A stretch of DNA of 64,000 bases. Origin: an uncultured Sterolibacterium sp. (GTDB lineage: Bacteria > Pseudomonadota > Gammaproteobacteria > Burkholderiales > Rhodocyclaceae). This document shows, one piece after another, positions 19,070 through 27,515 of the stretch. Under the pieces are notes generated by a model, which did not search any database, was not told where the DNA came from, and was given only the letters and a program-made list of their open reading frames with translations. The DNA is taken from positions 1 to 64,000 of the forward strand of contig CAILCO010000041.1 in the NCBI GenBank assembly GCA_903832735.1. Direction: 5' to 3'. Each line of letters opens with the position of its first letter. The first letter of the stretch is position 1. A program made the translations under genes and the position numbers.

Positions 19070-21253
19070 ATGGCTATTGCAAAATCACCGCTCTGCTGGC
19101 TCGGACTCGTTCTGCTGGCCATCGTTCCGATCCATGCCGCAGCCGACACCGGGCTGAGAATACTGCCGCCGACCGGGACGCAACTGATTGCCGGCCAGCG
19201 CTTCGACCTGCGCGTCGAGACCCAATTGCCGGCGACTGCACCGCCCGAACTGGTGCGTCTGAATATCAACGGCCGGGATGTCAGCGAGCGCTTCAGGAAG
19301 CGCATCGCCGCCCAGGGGCCGGGCCTGGAAAGCGGCACGCCGAACTCGCCCTTGCTCTATGGCGCGACTGCGCGCAATCTCAGCTTCGGCCGGCCGGGCA
19401 TCTGGAAGGTCGAGGCGGTGGTCGAGGTCGATGGTGTCCTGCGCACGATAGCGAATACCTACCCGGTCGCCCAGTCGCCCTTCGACGGCGTCAAGCCGGG
19501 GGCCGGTCCGCAGCACGTGGTGTTCTTCCTCGGCGACGGCATGGGCCTGCCGATCCGCACCGCGGCGCGCATCGTCGGCCGCGGCTTGGCCGAAGGACAT
19601 GACCGGGGGCGTTTGCAGATGGATGCCATGGACGATTACGCGATGATCCACACCGCGTCCTTCGACAGCATCATCACCGACTCCGCGCCGGGCATGGCAA
19701 ACTATGTCACGGGCATGAAACAGGCGAACAATGCCCTGAACGTCTCGGTCGACAACACGCCGGAAAGCAATCTCGACAACCCGCGCATCGAAACCCTGTG
19801 GGAGTTCCTGAAGCGCACCCGGGGCTGGAAGACCGGCGTCGTCACCGACGCCTTCGCCACCGATGCCACGCCCGCCGCCGTCGCCGCGCACAGCCGGGCG
19901 CGCTCGGCCAGGAGCGCAATCGCCCAGCAGATGATCGGCTACTACCAGGACGGCACGGCGCAGCCGAAGACTGGCTACGCCGGGCTGGCGGCATTGACCC
20001 AGCCGCTCGACGTGATCCTGGGCTCCGGCGGTCGCGACTGGCTGCTCAAGACCAATCCGGCAGCCAGGACGTTCTACCAGTACCAGGATCAGGGCAGGGC
20101 GGACGTCGATCTCTTCGCCAGCGTCGCCCCCGGCCTGGGTTTTGCCACCGTGAAGAATCTCGCCGAACTCCAGGCGGCCCCCGACGACCGCCGCCTGCTC
20201 GGGATCTTCAGCGGCGAATTCCGGACGACGTCCTCGGGCCTGGGCGCCGACAACATCCCGGCGGTGCTCGATCGCCGCGTCGCCCGCGGCCTGGCGACGA
20301 TCCGCGGCAAGGACGCGACGGCCGACGAGATCGGCATGAACGTCGCCCCGCCCTATGGCGACGGCTGCGGTGCGACGGTCGCCGACTGCTTCCGCGCGGT
20401 GCCCTCGAAGCTGGAAATGCTGACCAAGGCGGTCTCCGTCCTGAACCGCCTGGCCGGCAAGGACCACGGCTGGATCCTCCTGGTCGAGCAATCGCAGACC
20501 GACAAGCTCGGCCATATCCTCGAATACGACAGAGTCATCTACGAGGCGCTGGAACTGGACGAAAGCGTCGCCTGGGCCATCAAGCATGTCCAGGATGCGC
20601 TGGTTATCGTCACCGCCGATCACGCCCAGCCCGAGACCATCATCGGTGTGGCCATGCCCGGCGCGGTCAAGGCCACGCCCGGCGGCTGCTTTTCCGGCGC
20701 CAGCTATCCGCTCAGCCTGGGCAATGCTGCCGACCTCGATCGCCCTTGCGCGCTGCAGGATGCGATCGGCACATTCAACGACGCGAGTTTTCCGACCTAC
20801 GTCAGCAGCCGGCATGACGGTTACCCGGACGACCCGGATCCCCTGGTCAAGCTGGTGCTCGAAGACGGCGGGCGGCCGACCTACAGCACCAATTACCTGA
20901 GCAACTTCCAGCCGCTCGAGCCCTCGGCCAGGAACGCCGCGCTGCCCAACCCGAAACGCGCCCCCGACGGCCTGCTGATGACCGGCAACATGCCGACGCG
21001 CAGCGTCGCCGAAGGGGCGAACAAGACCGAGGGCAACGTCAGCATCGCCCCGCACTCGGGCGACGATGTGCTGCTTTCCGCATCCGGTCGCGGCGCCGGC
21101 CTGTTCGGCGGCAGCTACGAGAATTCCGAACTGCAGGTGCGCATCGCCGCCGCGCTGCGCGGTGCTTCGCGCCGTGAGCAACTGAAACTTGGTTCGGACT
21201 ATCCCGGGGTGCCGGCCAACTCGCCTTCCGCGGACCATGTCGGAGGCCTTTAA
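19070..21253 (+). CDS. alkaline phosphatase (PhoA-type fold)
   Basis: 'HVVFFLGDGMGLPIRTAARI', 'DYAMIHTASFDSIITDSAPGMANYVTG', 'GWILLVEQSQTDKLGH', 'VTADHAQPET', 'SGDDVLL'. Confidence 0.9.
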   Translation: MAIAKSPLCWLGLVLLAIVPIHAAADTGLRILPPTGTQLIAGQRFDLRVETQLPATAPPELVRLNINGRDVSERFRKRIAAQGPGLESGTPNSPLLYGATARNLSFGRPGIWKVEAVVEVDGVLRTIANTYPVAQSPFDGVKPGAGPQHVVFFLGDGMGLPIRTAARIVGRGLAEGHDRGRLQMDAMDDYAMIHTASFDSIITDSAPGMANYVTGMKQANNALNVSVDNTPESNLDNPRIETLWEFLKRTRGWKTGVVTDAFATDATPAAVAAHSRARSARSAIAQQMIGYYQDGTAQPKTGYAGLAALTQPLDVILGSGGRDWLLKTNPAARTFYQYQDQGRADVDLFASVAPGLGFATVKNLAELQAAPDDRRLLGIFSGEFRTTSSGLGADNIPAVLDRRVARGLATIRGKDATADEIGMNVAPPYGDGCGATVADCFRAVPSKLEMLTKAVSVLNRLAGKDHGWILLVEQSQTDKLGHILEYDRVIYEALELDESVAWAIKHVQDALVIVTADHAQPETIIGVAMPGAVKATPGGCFSGASYPLSLGNAADLDRPCALQDAIGTFNDASFPTYVSSRHDGYPDDPDPLVKLVLEDGGRPTYSTNYLSNFQPLEPSARNAALPNPKRAPDGLLMTGNMPTRSVAEGANKTEGNVSIAPHSGDDVLLSASGRGAGLFGGSYENSELQVRIAAALRGASRREQLKLGSDYPGVPANSPSADHVGGL

Positions 21254-21599
21254 AACGGCCTGCAGGCGAATTTTGCCTGCCGCCCTTATCCTATCCTCGC
21301 TTTGCTCCCCGGCGGCCGCTGCGGACGTCTATGGACGTGTCTATGACACATTGCGGGGCAGTACCTATCCCGGGGTCCGCGTCCGGATCGACACCGAACC
21401 GGCGCGCGAGACCGTCAGCGACGGCCAGGCGCAATACTGGTTCCGCGATGTCCCGCCCGGCGTCTATCTGGTTCATCTCGCGCTGCCCGGGCGCGACGCC
21501 GTCACCGGTCGCCTGCTGGTCGCGGAGAGCCGGGCGGCGACGATCGCCAATCTCGACCTGGCGAAGATCGCGCCGCCCGAGGAAGACGACGAATACTGA
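21237..21599 (+). CDS. secreted small protein with carboxypeptidase regulatory-like (Ig-like) domain
   Basis: Signal peptide, 'DVYGRVYDTLRGSTYPGVRVRIDTEPARETVSDGQAQYWFRDVPPGVYLVHLALPG'; overlaps phosphatase 3' end by 17 nt. Confidence 0.78.
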   Translation: MSEAFKTACRRILPAALILSSLCSPAAAADVYGRVYDTLRGSTYPGVRVRIDTEPARETVSDGQAQYWFRDVPPGVYLVHLALPGRDAVTGRLLVAESRAATIANLDLAKIAPPEEDDEY

Positions 21600-21641
21600 G
21601 GGAACCCGGAGAACGAACTTTCCGGCGGCGATCGCTAGCGC

Positions 21642-22895
21642 TCAGCCGCCCCAGGCACCCAGCCAGAGCGCGCCGGTCATGAAGGCCAGTCCCGGGACGA
21701 TACGGACGGCATACCTGGCGCCGCCCGAGTTGAACGCGACGAGCGCCTTCATCGCCGAGTTCGTCGTCAGCCCCGCAAGAATCGCCTGCAGCGCATCTGC
21801 CGGCGGCACCTTGCCGGCGGCCACCAGGGAAGCCACCGCAGCCGCGGTCGCGTGAGGATCGACCAGCCCGGTCAGCGCCGCCCCCAACAACATGCCGCGG
21901 GAACCCAGCCAGGCATTCAGTCCGGCGGAAAGCAACAGCACGAAACTGACGATCGCGGCGAAGGCTAGCGCCGTTTTCAGATCAACGGCATGACCCAGGT
22001 TTTCCATGCGCCGCTCGTCGGGGGCGCGCACCGACCTGAAGATCGGCACGATGCCATAGGCGCAGGCCGCCAGGCCACTCGCTGCCAGCGGTACGACGAG
22101 CGCACGTAGCAAGGCTGGCTGGACCAGGGTAACGACGATGGCCAGCTGGATGATCGTGGCCACAGAGGAGAGGACCGCGCCGGCCACCGCTCCGGTGATC
22201 TGCGACGGCTGTTTCGCTGCCAGTTCGCCCATGGAGTGGATGGTGGCCGTGCTCGAGATGAAGCCGGCGGCAAACCCCGCCAGGGGTAGTCCATAGCGCG
22301 GTCCCAGAGAGCGCAGGGCAATATGGCCGAGAGCGCCGATCGCCATCACCAGCGTGATCAGACGGGCGACGGCGCGTGGATTGATGGCATCGAACGGGCC
22401 CATGAAACGGTCCGGTGCCAAAGGCAACACGATCAACGCGACCGCCGAAAAAAGGATCAGGTCGTGCAGTTCCGGCTCGGTCAGGACGCCGCTGACAAAG
22501 TAGTGCAGACGGTTGCGCACAGCCAGCAACGCGGTCAGCGCGGTTCCCACGGCGGCGGCCAGGATAGCCTGACGCACCGCCAGGCCGCCGAGGAGGCAGG
22601 TCACCAGCAAGGCGATCTCGGTCGTGATGCCCGGATCCTTGTCGCGCTTCCGCTGGTAGGCAATTGCCCCGAGCACGCCGACCAGCAGCAAAGCCGCCGC
22701 CAGCACCACGCCACCGCCCATCAGGACGGAGACAGCGCCAAGCAGGGCGGTCGCGCTGAAGGTGCGAATGCCCGCGGCGCCGCGCGTCGCTCCGCTGCCT
22801 TTGCGGCGTTCGCGTTCCGCACCGATCAGCAGGCCGACGCCGACTGCCACGCAAAGGCCTAACAGTTCGCTTGGATCGGCAGGCATCTCGACCAT
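21642..22895 (-). CDS. MgtC/DUF4010-type integral membrane protein
   Basis: 'LGLCVAVGVGLLIGAERERRKGSGATRGAAGIRTFSATALLGA'. Confidence 0.85.
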   Translation of the reverse strand: MVEMPADPSELLGLCVAVGVGLLIGAERERRKGSGATRGAAGIRTFSATALLGAVSVLMGGGVVLAAALLLVGVLGAIAYQRKRDKDPGITTEIALLVTCLLGGLAVRQAILAAAVGTALTALLAVRNRLHYFVSGVLTEPELHDLILFSAVALIVLPLAPDRFMGPFDAINPRAVARLITLVMAIGALGHIALRSLGPRYGLPLAGFAAGFISSTATIHSMGELAAKQPSQITGAVAGAVLSSVATIIQLAIVVTLVQPALLRALVVPLAASGLAACAYGIVPIFRSVRAPDERRMENLGHAVDLKTALAFAAIVSFVLLLSAGLNAWLGSRGMLLGAALTGLVDPHATAAAVASLVAAGKVPPADALQAILAGLTTNSAMKALVAFNSGGARYAVRIVPGLAFMTGALWLGAWGG

Positions 22896-22950
22896 TCTCG
22901 CTGCTGTCCGTCAAATGAATTTGACATGCTACTCTTTCCCACCGACCGGC

Positions 22951-22984
22951 CTGTAATGCCAGGGTCACACGGCGCCGGTATCCT
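22951..22984 (+). promoter_or_regulatory. Candidate Pho box plus -10 upstream of btaA
   Basis: CTGTAAT-GCCA-GGGTCAC-ACGG-CGCCGG-TATCCT. Confidence 0.68.
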
Positions 22985-23014
22985 GGCCCGACTCCGTGAC
23001 CAGCCGAGGATGCC

Positions 23015-24217
23015 TTGATTCGCAAACCCAGCCTTGCCGACAAATTCGACCAGAAAATTTTCAACGCCATCTATTCCCGCTCCCTGGTCTACAACACCTG
23101 CTGGGAAGATCCGGCGGTCGACCGGCTGGCGCTCGATCTGCGGCCGGACGATACCGTCCTGGCGATCACCAGCGCCGGTTGCAACGTTCTCGATTACGCC
23201 CTGGCCGGGGCCAAGCGCATTCACGCGGTGGACGCCAATCCGCGCCAGACGGCCTTGCTCGAACTGAAGCTGGCGGCGATACGGCGGCTCGATCATGGCG
23301 ACTTCTTCCAGATCTTCGGCCACGGCTATCATCCGCGCTTCCGCGAGATCTACCGCGATCTGCTCAGGGATGAACTGGAGGGTTTCAGCCGCGACTACTG
23401 GGATGCTCAGGCGCACTGGTTCACCAGCCGGGCCGGCAGCTTTTACTACCACGGACTTGCCGGCCTGGTCGCGCGCTGCTTTCGCACTTATCTGAGACTG
23501 CGGCCGCGACTGGCCGAATCGATCGCGGCGCTGTTCCAGGCCAACAGCCTGGCCGAGCAGCGCGATTTGTACGATCGCCGTATCCTGCCGCTGATGTGGA
23601 GCCGGGGCATGAACTGGACCCTGTCGCGGCAGATCACCATGAGCCTGCTCGGCGTGCCCTATCCGCAGCGCAAGGAGGTCCAGGCCCAGCATGCCGGGGG
23701 AGTCGCCGGCTTCATCAGGGAATCCGTCGAATACGTCTTCCGCCATCTGCCCGCCTGGAACAATTATTTCTGGCGAGTCTATGTCCTGGGCAGTTACAGC
23801 CTGAGCTGCAGCCCGGAATATCTCAAGCCGGCCGGCTTTCTCGCGTTGAAGCACGGCCTCGCGGAACGCATCCTGGCGCACACCGGCACCGTTACCGAGT
23901 TCTTGAAAAGCGGCGACGAAAAGATTTCGAAATTCGTCCTTCTCGATCACATGGACTGGATGGGCGCTTACCATCCGCAGGCCCTGCTCGAAGAATGGAC
24001 GGCCCTGCTGGTGCGCGCGGCGCCCGGCGCCCGGGTCATCTTCCGCAGCGCCCACGCCCAGCCGGCCTATCTCGACTGGGTGACGGTCGAGGTCGCCGGC
24101 GCCCAGCGCCGCCTGCGCGATGCCATGGCTTTCCAGGATGGCCTGGCGGGCGAACTGTCACAGCTGGACCGGGTGCATACCTATGCCGGCTTCCACATCG
24201 CCGACCTGCCCGCCTGA
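23015..24217 (+). CDS. btaA: BtaA-like S-adenosylmethionine:diacylglycerol 3-amino-3-carboxypropyl transferase (DUF3419)
   Basis: 'KIFNAIYSRSLVYNTCWEDPAVDRLALDL...DTVLAITSAGCNVLDYALAGAKRIHAVDANPRQTALLELKLAAI' typical of DUF3419/BtaA. Confidence 0.88.
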   Translation: MIRKPSLADKFDQKIFNAIYSRSLVYNTCWEDPAVDRLALDLRPDDTVLAITSAGCNVLDYALAGAKRIHAVDANPRQTALLELKLAAIRRLDHGDFFQIFGHGYHPRFREIYRDLLRDELEGFSRDYWDAQAHWFTSRAGSFYYHGLAGLVARCFRTYLRLRPRLAESIAALFQANSLAEQRDLYDRRILPLMWSRGMNWTLSRQITMSLLGVPYPQRKEVQAQHAGGVAGFIRESVEYVFRHLPAWNNYFWRVYVLGSYSLSCSPEYLKPAGFLALKHGLAERILAHTGTVTEFLKSGDEKISKFVLLDHMDWMGAYHPQALLEEWTALLVRAAPGARVIFRSAHAQPAYLDWVTVEVAGAQRRLRDAMAFQDGLAGELSQLDRVHTYAGFHIADLPA

Positions 24218-24939
24218 TGCCGATAAGCGCAGCCCGGTTCGGCACCCTGATGCAGCTGCTGCGCGGTCAGCGGCGCCACGGCGATCATGCCGGCAGGCTG
24301 CAGGCCTTCTATGCGCCGCAGGCCGACGGCTACGATGACTTCCGCGAGCGGCTGCTGCATGGCCGGCAGGAACTGGTCGCCGGCCTGCTGGCCAATCTGG
24401 CGCAGACGAACCGGCCGATTCTCGCGGAACTCGGCGCCGGCACCGGGAAAAACCTCGACTATATCGGTCGCGAAGTGGCGCGCTTCAAGCGCATCGATCT
24501 CGTCGATCTTTGTCCGGCCTTGCTCGCGATCGCCCGGCGCCGCGCCGCTTCGCTCGCCAACGTCAAGGTGATCGAGGCCGACGTGCGCCGCTATCGGCCG
24601 GCCGCAGCGCTCGATGCCGTGCTCTGCTCCTATTCCCTGAGCATGATGCCGGAGTGGCGCGAAGTGCTCGACCTAGCCCTGGCGCTGCTCAAACCCGGCG
24701 GCACGATGGCGGTCGTCGACTTCACCGTCACGGCCGGTCAAAGCCGCTTCGCCCGCCGCTTCTGGCAGGCCTGGTTCGGCCACGACGGGGTGCGTCTGTC
24801 GCCCGAGCACCTGGCCCTGCTGCGCCGCCATTTTCCCGAGCACCGTTACCAGGAGCGGCGCTGCGCTGTGCCCTACCTGCCCGGCCTGACGGTTCCCTAC
24901 TATCTGTTCATCGGCCGCAAGACTGCAGGAAATGCGTAA
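24217..24939 (+). CDS. btaB: BtaB-like SAM-dependent methyltransferase
   Basis: 'ILAELGAGTGKNLDYIGREVARFKRIDLVDLCPALLAIARRRAA...LKPGGTMAVVDFTVT' directly after btaA. Confidence 0.82.
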   Translation: MPISAARFGTLMQLLRGQRRHGDHAGRLQAFYAPQADGYDDFRERLLHGRQELVAGLLANLAQTNRPILAELGAGTGKNLDYIGREVARFKRIDLVDLCPALLAIARRRAASLANVKVIEADVRRYRPAAALDAVLCSYSLSMMPEWREVLDLALALLKPGGTMAVVDFTVTAGQSRFARRFWQAWFGHDGVRLSPEHLALLRRHFPEHRYQERRCAVPYLPGLTVPYYLFIGRKTAGNA

Positions 24940-24998
24940 TGGATATGTAATGCTGTTGTGATATCTTGATCCGCCCTGTCCAACGAGTTGAGTTTCCC

Positions 24999-25364
24999 AT
25001 GCCATTGTCAGATCGCCGTCGCCATCCGCGTTTTCCTTTTCACACCCGAGGCAGCCTGCTGCTCGATGGCTGCAGCCATCAAGGCACGCTCCTGGATATT
25101 TCCCTGAAGGGCGGGCTGTTCGTCCCGGATGCCAACCCGGCAGTGCCGGTCGGGCGGGATTGCCTGCTCAGGGTATTCCATGGCGGCAAGGAAAAATTCG
25201 TCGAACTGCCAGGCAGCGTCGTCTATATCCACGCGCACCTGATCGGGATCGACTTCGATCCGGTCAGCGAGGATGCGTTGCGCTGGTTTCAGCAGGTCAT
25301 TCTGCTCAATCTGGCAATACCCGCGCTGTTGCATCGGGATCTGCCGGCGCTGCTCAGCCGATGA
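24999..25364 (+). CDS. PilZ-domain protein
   Basis: 'DRRRHPRFPFHTRGSLLLDG...GTLLDISLKGGLF...GIDF' PilZ (RxxxR, DxSxxG). Confidence 0.85.
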   Translation: MPLSDRRRHPRFPFHTRGSLLLDGCSHQGTLLDISLKGGLFVPDANPAVPVGRDCLLRVFHGGKEKFVELPGSVVYIHAHLIGIDFDPVSEDALRWFQQVILLNLAIPALLHRDLPALLSR

Positions 25365-25549
25365 GCAGCGCCAACACGGTCAGGCAAATCCTGCCGCCGG
25401 GCGCGGAGGATCTGTCCCTGTTCGCGCTGACCGCGCTGCTGCTCTGGCGCTACGCCACGCTGTTTTTTCCGCTGCTGCTAGGCGCTTTGAGCATGGTCAT
25501 GCTGACTTACGGCGGCATGACCAGGGCGGCGACCGAATGCCGAACCTGA
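25361..25549 (+). CDS. small membrane protein, translationally coupled to PilZ
   Basis: ATGA overlap with the PilZ stop; MSSANTVRQILPPGAEDLSLFALTALLLWRYATLFFPLLLGALSMVMLTYGG... Confidence 0.65.
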   Translation: MSSANTVRQILPPGAEDLSLFALTALLLWRYATLFFPLLLGALSMVMLTYGGMTRAATECRT

Positions 25550-25573
25550 ACGGTTTCTCACTAGGGATAAGTC

Positions 25574-26341
25574 ATGACTATTTCCTCCAGAGGGCAGAGT
25601 ATTGCCGGCATCTCCTGCGTGATCTGCGCTTACAACGAGGCGCCGAGAATCGCCGCCGTGCTGTCGGTGGCCGCGATCCATCCGCTGCTCTCCGAGGTCA
25701 TCGTGGTGGACGATGGCTCCACCGACGATACCGCCGAGGTCGTCCGGCGCTTTCCCTCGGTCAAGCTGATCTCCTATCCGTTGAATCGGGGCAAGAGCCA
25801 TGCGATGGCGACGGGCGTCGCGGCGGCGCAGGGCGAACTCCTGATGCTCCTCGATGCCGACCTGAGCGGCCTTGCCGCCGAGCATATTTCGGCCCTGGCG
25901 GCGCCGGTCCTGTCGGGCTTCAGCGAGGTCAGCCTGAGCCTGAGGCAGAACAGCCTGCTGCTGTTCCGGGCCATCGGCCTGGATTTCGTTTCCGGCGAGC
26001 GGGTCATCCGCAAGGAGCTCCTGAGCCGGGCGCTGGAAGAGATTTACCGGCTGCCGCGGTTCGGCATAGAAGTATTCATGAATCGGGAGATCATCGCGCG
26101 CCAACTTTCCATCTCGGTTACGCGCTGGCCCACGGTCACGCAATCGCGAAAAACGGAAAAGCTCGGCTACTGGAAAGGCCTGCGGGCCGAATGGCGGATG
26201 ATCACCGATCTGTTGCAGGTGACGTATCCCGTCCTGCTGATCCTGCAAACCTATCATTTGCTCGGCTTGCGCAGAGATCACCACGGCGCCGTCGCGTCGG
26301 CAAAAAAATATCTCCGGCTGCTGTTTGCCGGGTCGTCTTAG
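25574..26341 (+). CDS. GT2-family glycosyltransferase
   Basis: 'GISCVICAYNEAPRIAAVL...EVIVVDDGSTDDTAEVVRRF...LLMLLDADLSGL'. Confidence 0.88.
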   Translation: MTISSRGQSIAGISCVICAYNEAPRIAAVLSVAAIHPLLSEVIVVDDGSTDDTAEVVRRFPSVKLISYPLNRGKSHAMATGVAAAQGELLMLLDADLSGLAAEHISALAAPVLSGFSEVSLSLRQNSLLLFRAIGLDFVSGERVIRKELLSRALEEIYRLPRFGIEVFMNREIIARQLSISVTRWPTVTQSRKTEKLGYWKGLRAEWRMITDLLQVTYPVLLILQTYHLLGLRRDHHGAVASAKKYLRLLFAGSS

Positions 26342-26394
26342 CATGCTCGGCGTGATCAGTGCGATCACGCCGAGCCGAGTGTCAGGCTTCGGAC

Positions 26395-26943
26395 TTACGC
26401 AGCCTTCCTGCTCTTGTTGGCATTGCCCGCTGCCTTGGTCGGGGCGGTAGCGGCGAAGCTGGCTTCGGCGATTTCGGCAGCCTGTTTGTTGGCGTTGCTG
26501 AAATTTTCGTACGCCGTGCTGGCCGAGGCGATGGCCGATTTGACCGCGGCGATGGCCACATCGGAACCTGCGGGGGCATGTTTCGCGGCGCTATCCAGGG
26601 CCTCGGAGACATTTTTGTTGATTTCGACAAAGTGCGCCTCGGCGACTTTGGTCATCGCGCCCTGAAACTGGGCGGTAATCTCATAGAGGCTGCGCGTGTA
26701 GGCGACCAGCTTTTCCACCATGGATTGCGACTGAGACAGGCGCAGGGCGAAATATTGCTGCGCATCCTTCGCCTCGTGCAGTGCCTGGACATTGCGAATC
26801 TCTTCTTCCAGCAGGGTGCGGGCAAGATTCAAGTTCAGGCTGCTCAAGTCCTCCTGACGGGTCAAGGCATTGCTGGCGAGCGCGAAGAAGGTTTCGGCGG
26901 CGGCCTGACTGGCTGAGGCCAGATGTTCTGCGGTGCTGTTCAT
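26395..26943 (-). CDS. phaP: phasin family protein
   Basis: 'MNSTAEHLASASQAAAETFFALASNALTRQEDLSSLNLNLARTLLEEEIRNVQALHEAKDAQQYFALRLSQSQ...' with K/A-rich tail. Confidence 0.85.
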   Translation of the reverse strand: MNSTAEHLASASQAAAETFFALASNALTRQEDLSSLNLNLARTLLEEEIRNVQALHEAKDAQQYFALRLSQSQSMVEKLVAYTRSLYEITAQFQGAMTKVAEAHFVEINKNVSEALDSAAKHAPAGSDVAIAAVKSAIASASTAYENFSNANKQAAEIAEASFAATAPTKAAGNANKSRKAA

Positions 26944-27032
26944 GGTGATTTCTCCTGATAGGGCTGGTTGGCAAGGGGATATTCAAGATCTCGCGGCGGA
27001 CAGCCAGGACGAAGCCGGCTGGGCAGGAATGC

Positions 27033-27066
27033 AATGTACCCACCGAACATGACGGCGCCATGTCGG
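27033..27066 (-). promoter_or_regulatory. Candidate Pho box plus -10 upstream of the phasin
   Basis: Minus strand CCGACAT-GGCG-CCGTCAT-GTTC-GGTGGG-TACATT. Confidence 0.55.
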
Positions 27067-27274
27067 AAATGTGAATTCCGCTTCTTTAATGCCAGTGAAA
27101 TATTGCCGTAATACCCTGCAGGTTTTGAGCATAGGCTCGGCAGGCAGGTTATCTGGTGCTGAGCTGCGCTTCCCGCTGGTCATGGCGAATTCCTGGTGCG
27201 GCGAGCACCAGTGCGCGCAAACGCGGACCGATGCGCGAAGCTCATGAACCGACGCCGTGCCGGCCCAGGAGCGA

Positions 27275-27502
27275 TTACTCCTGGTTTTGCGCGCGCAGTT
27301 CCGCCATTCTTTCGCGCCATTCCTGCAGTTGCTTGTCTTCCAGCTCGAGTTGCAGGGCGACGGCTTCAAGCGGGATGAGCTTTTCATCTTCCAGCCGGCG
27401 CATCAACTTGCCGCGCAGCCGCGACAAGATCCGCTCAGCATCACTCTTCGACAAACGCTTCGCTTGTTCGATATAGCGTTCAGATGGGGTTTTCAATGCC
27501 AT
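27275..27502 (-). CDS. small hypothetical coiled-coil protein
   Basis: MALKTPSERYIEQAKRLSKSDAERILSRLRGKLMRRLEDEKLIPLEAVALQLELEDKQLQEWRERMAELRAQNQE; RBS GAAAGGAAG. Confidence 0.75.
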   Translation of the reverse strand: MALKTPSERYIEQAKRLSKSDAERILSRLRGKLMRRLEDEKLIPLEAVALQLELEDKQLQEWRERMAELRAQNQE

Positions 27503-27515
27503 TGCGAACTTCCTT

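Noticed and set aside
19085-21238. 717-aa ORF antisense to the alkaline phosphatase
   Set aside because: Antisense shadow; sense strand has unmistakable phosphatase motifs.
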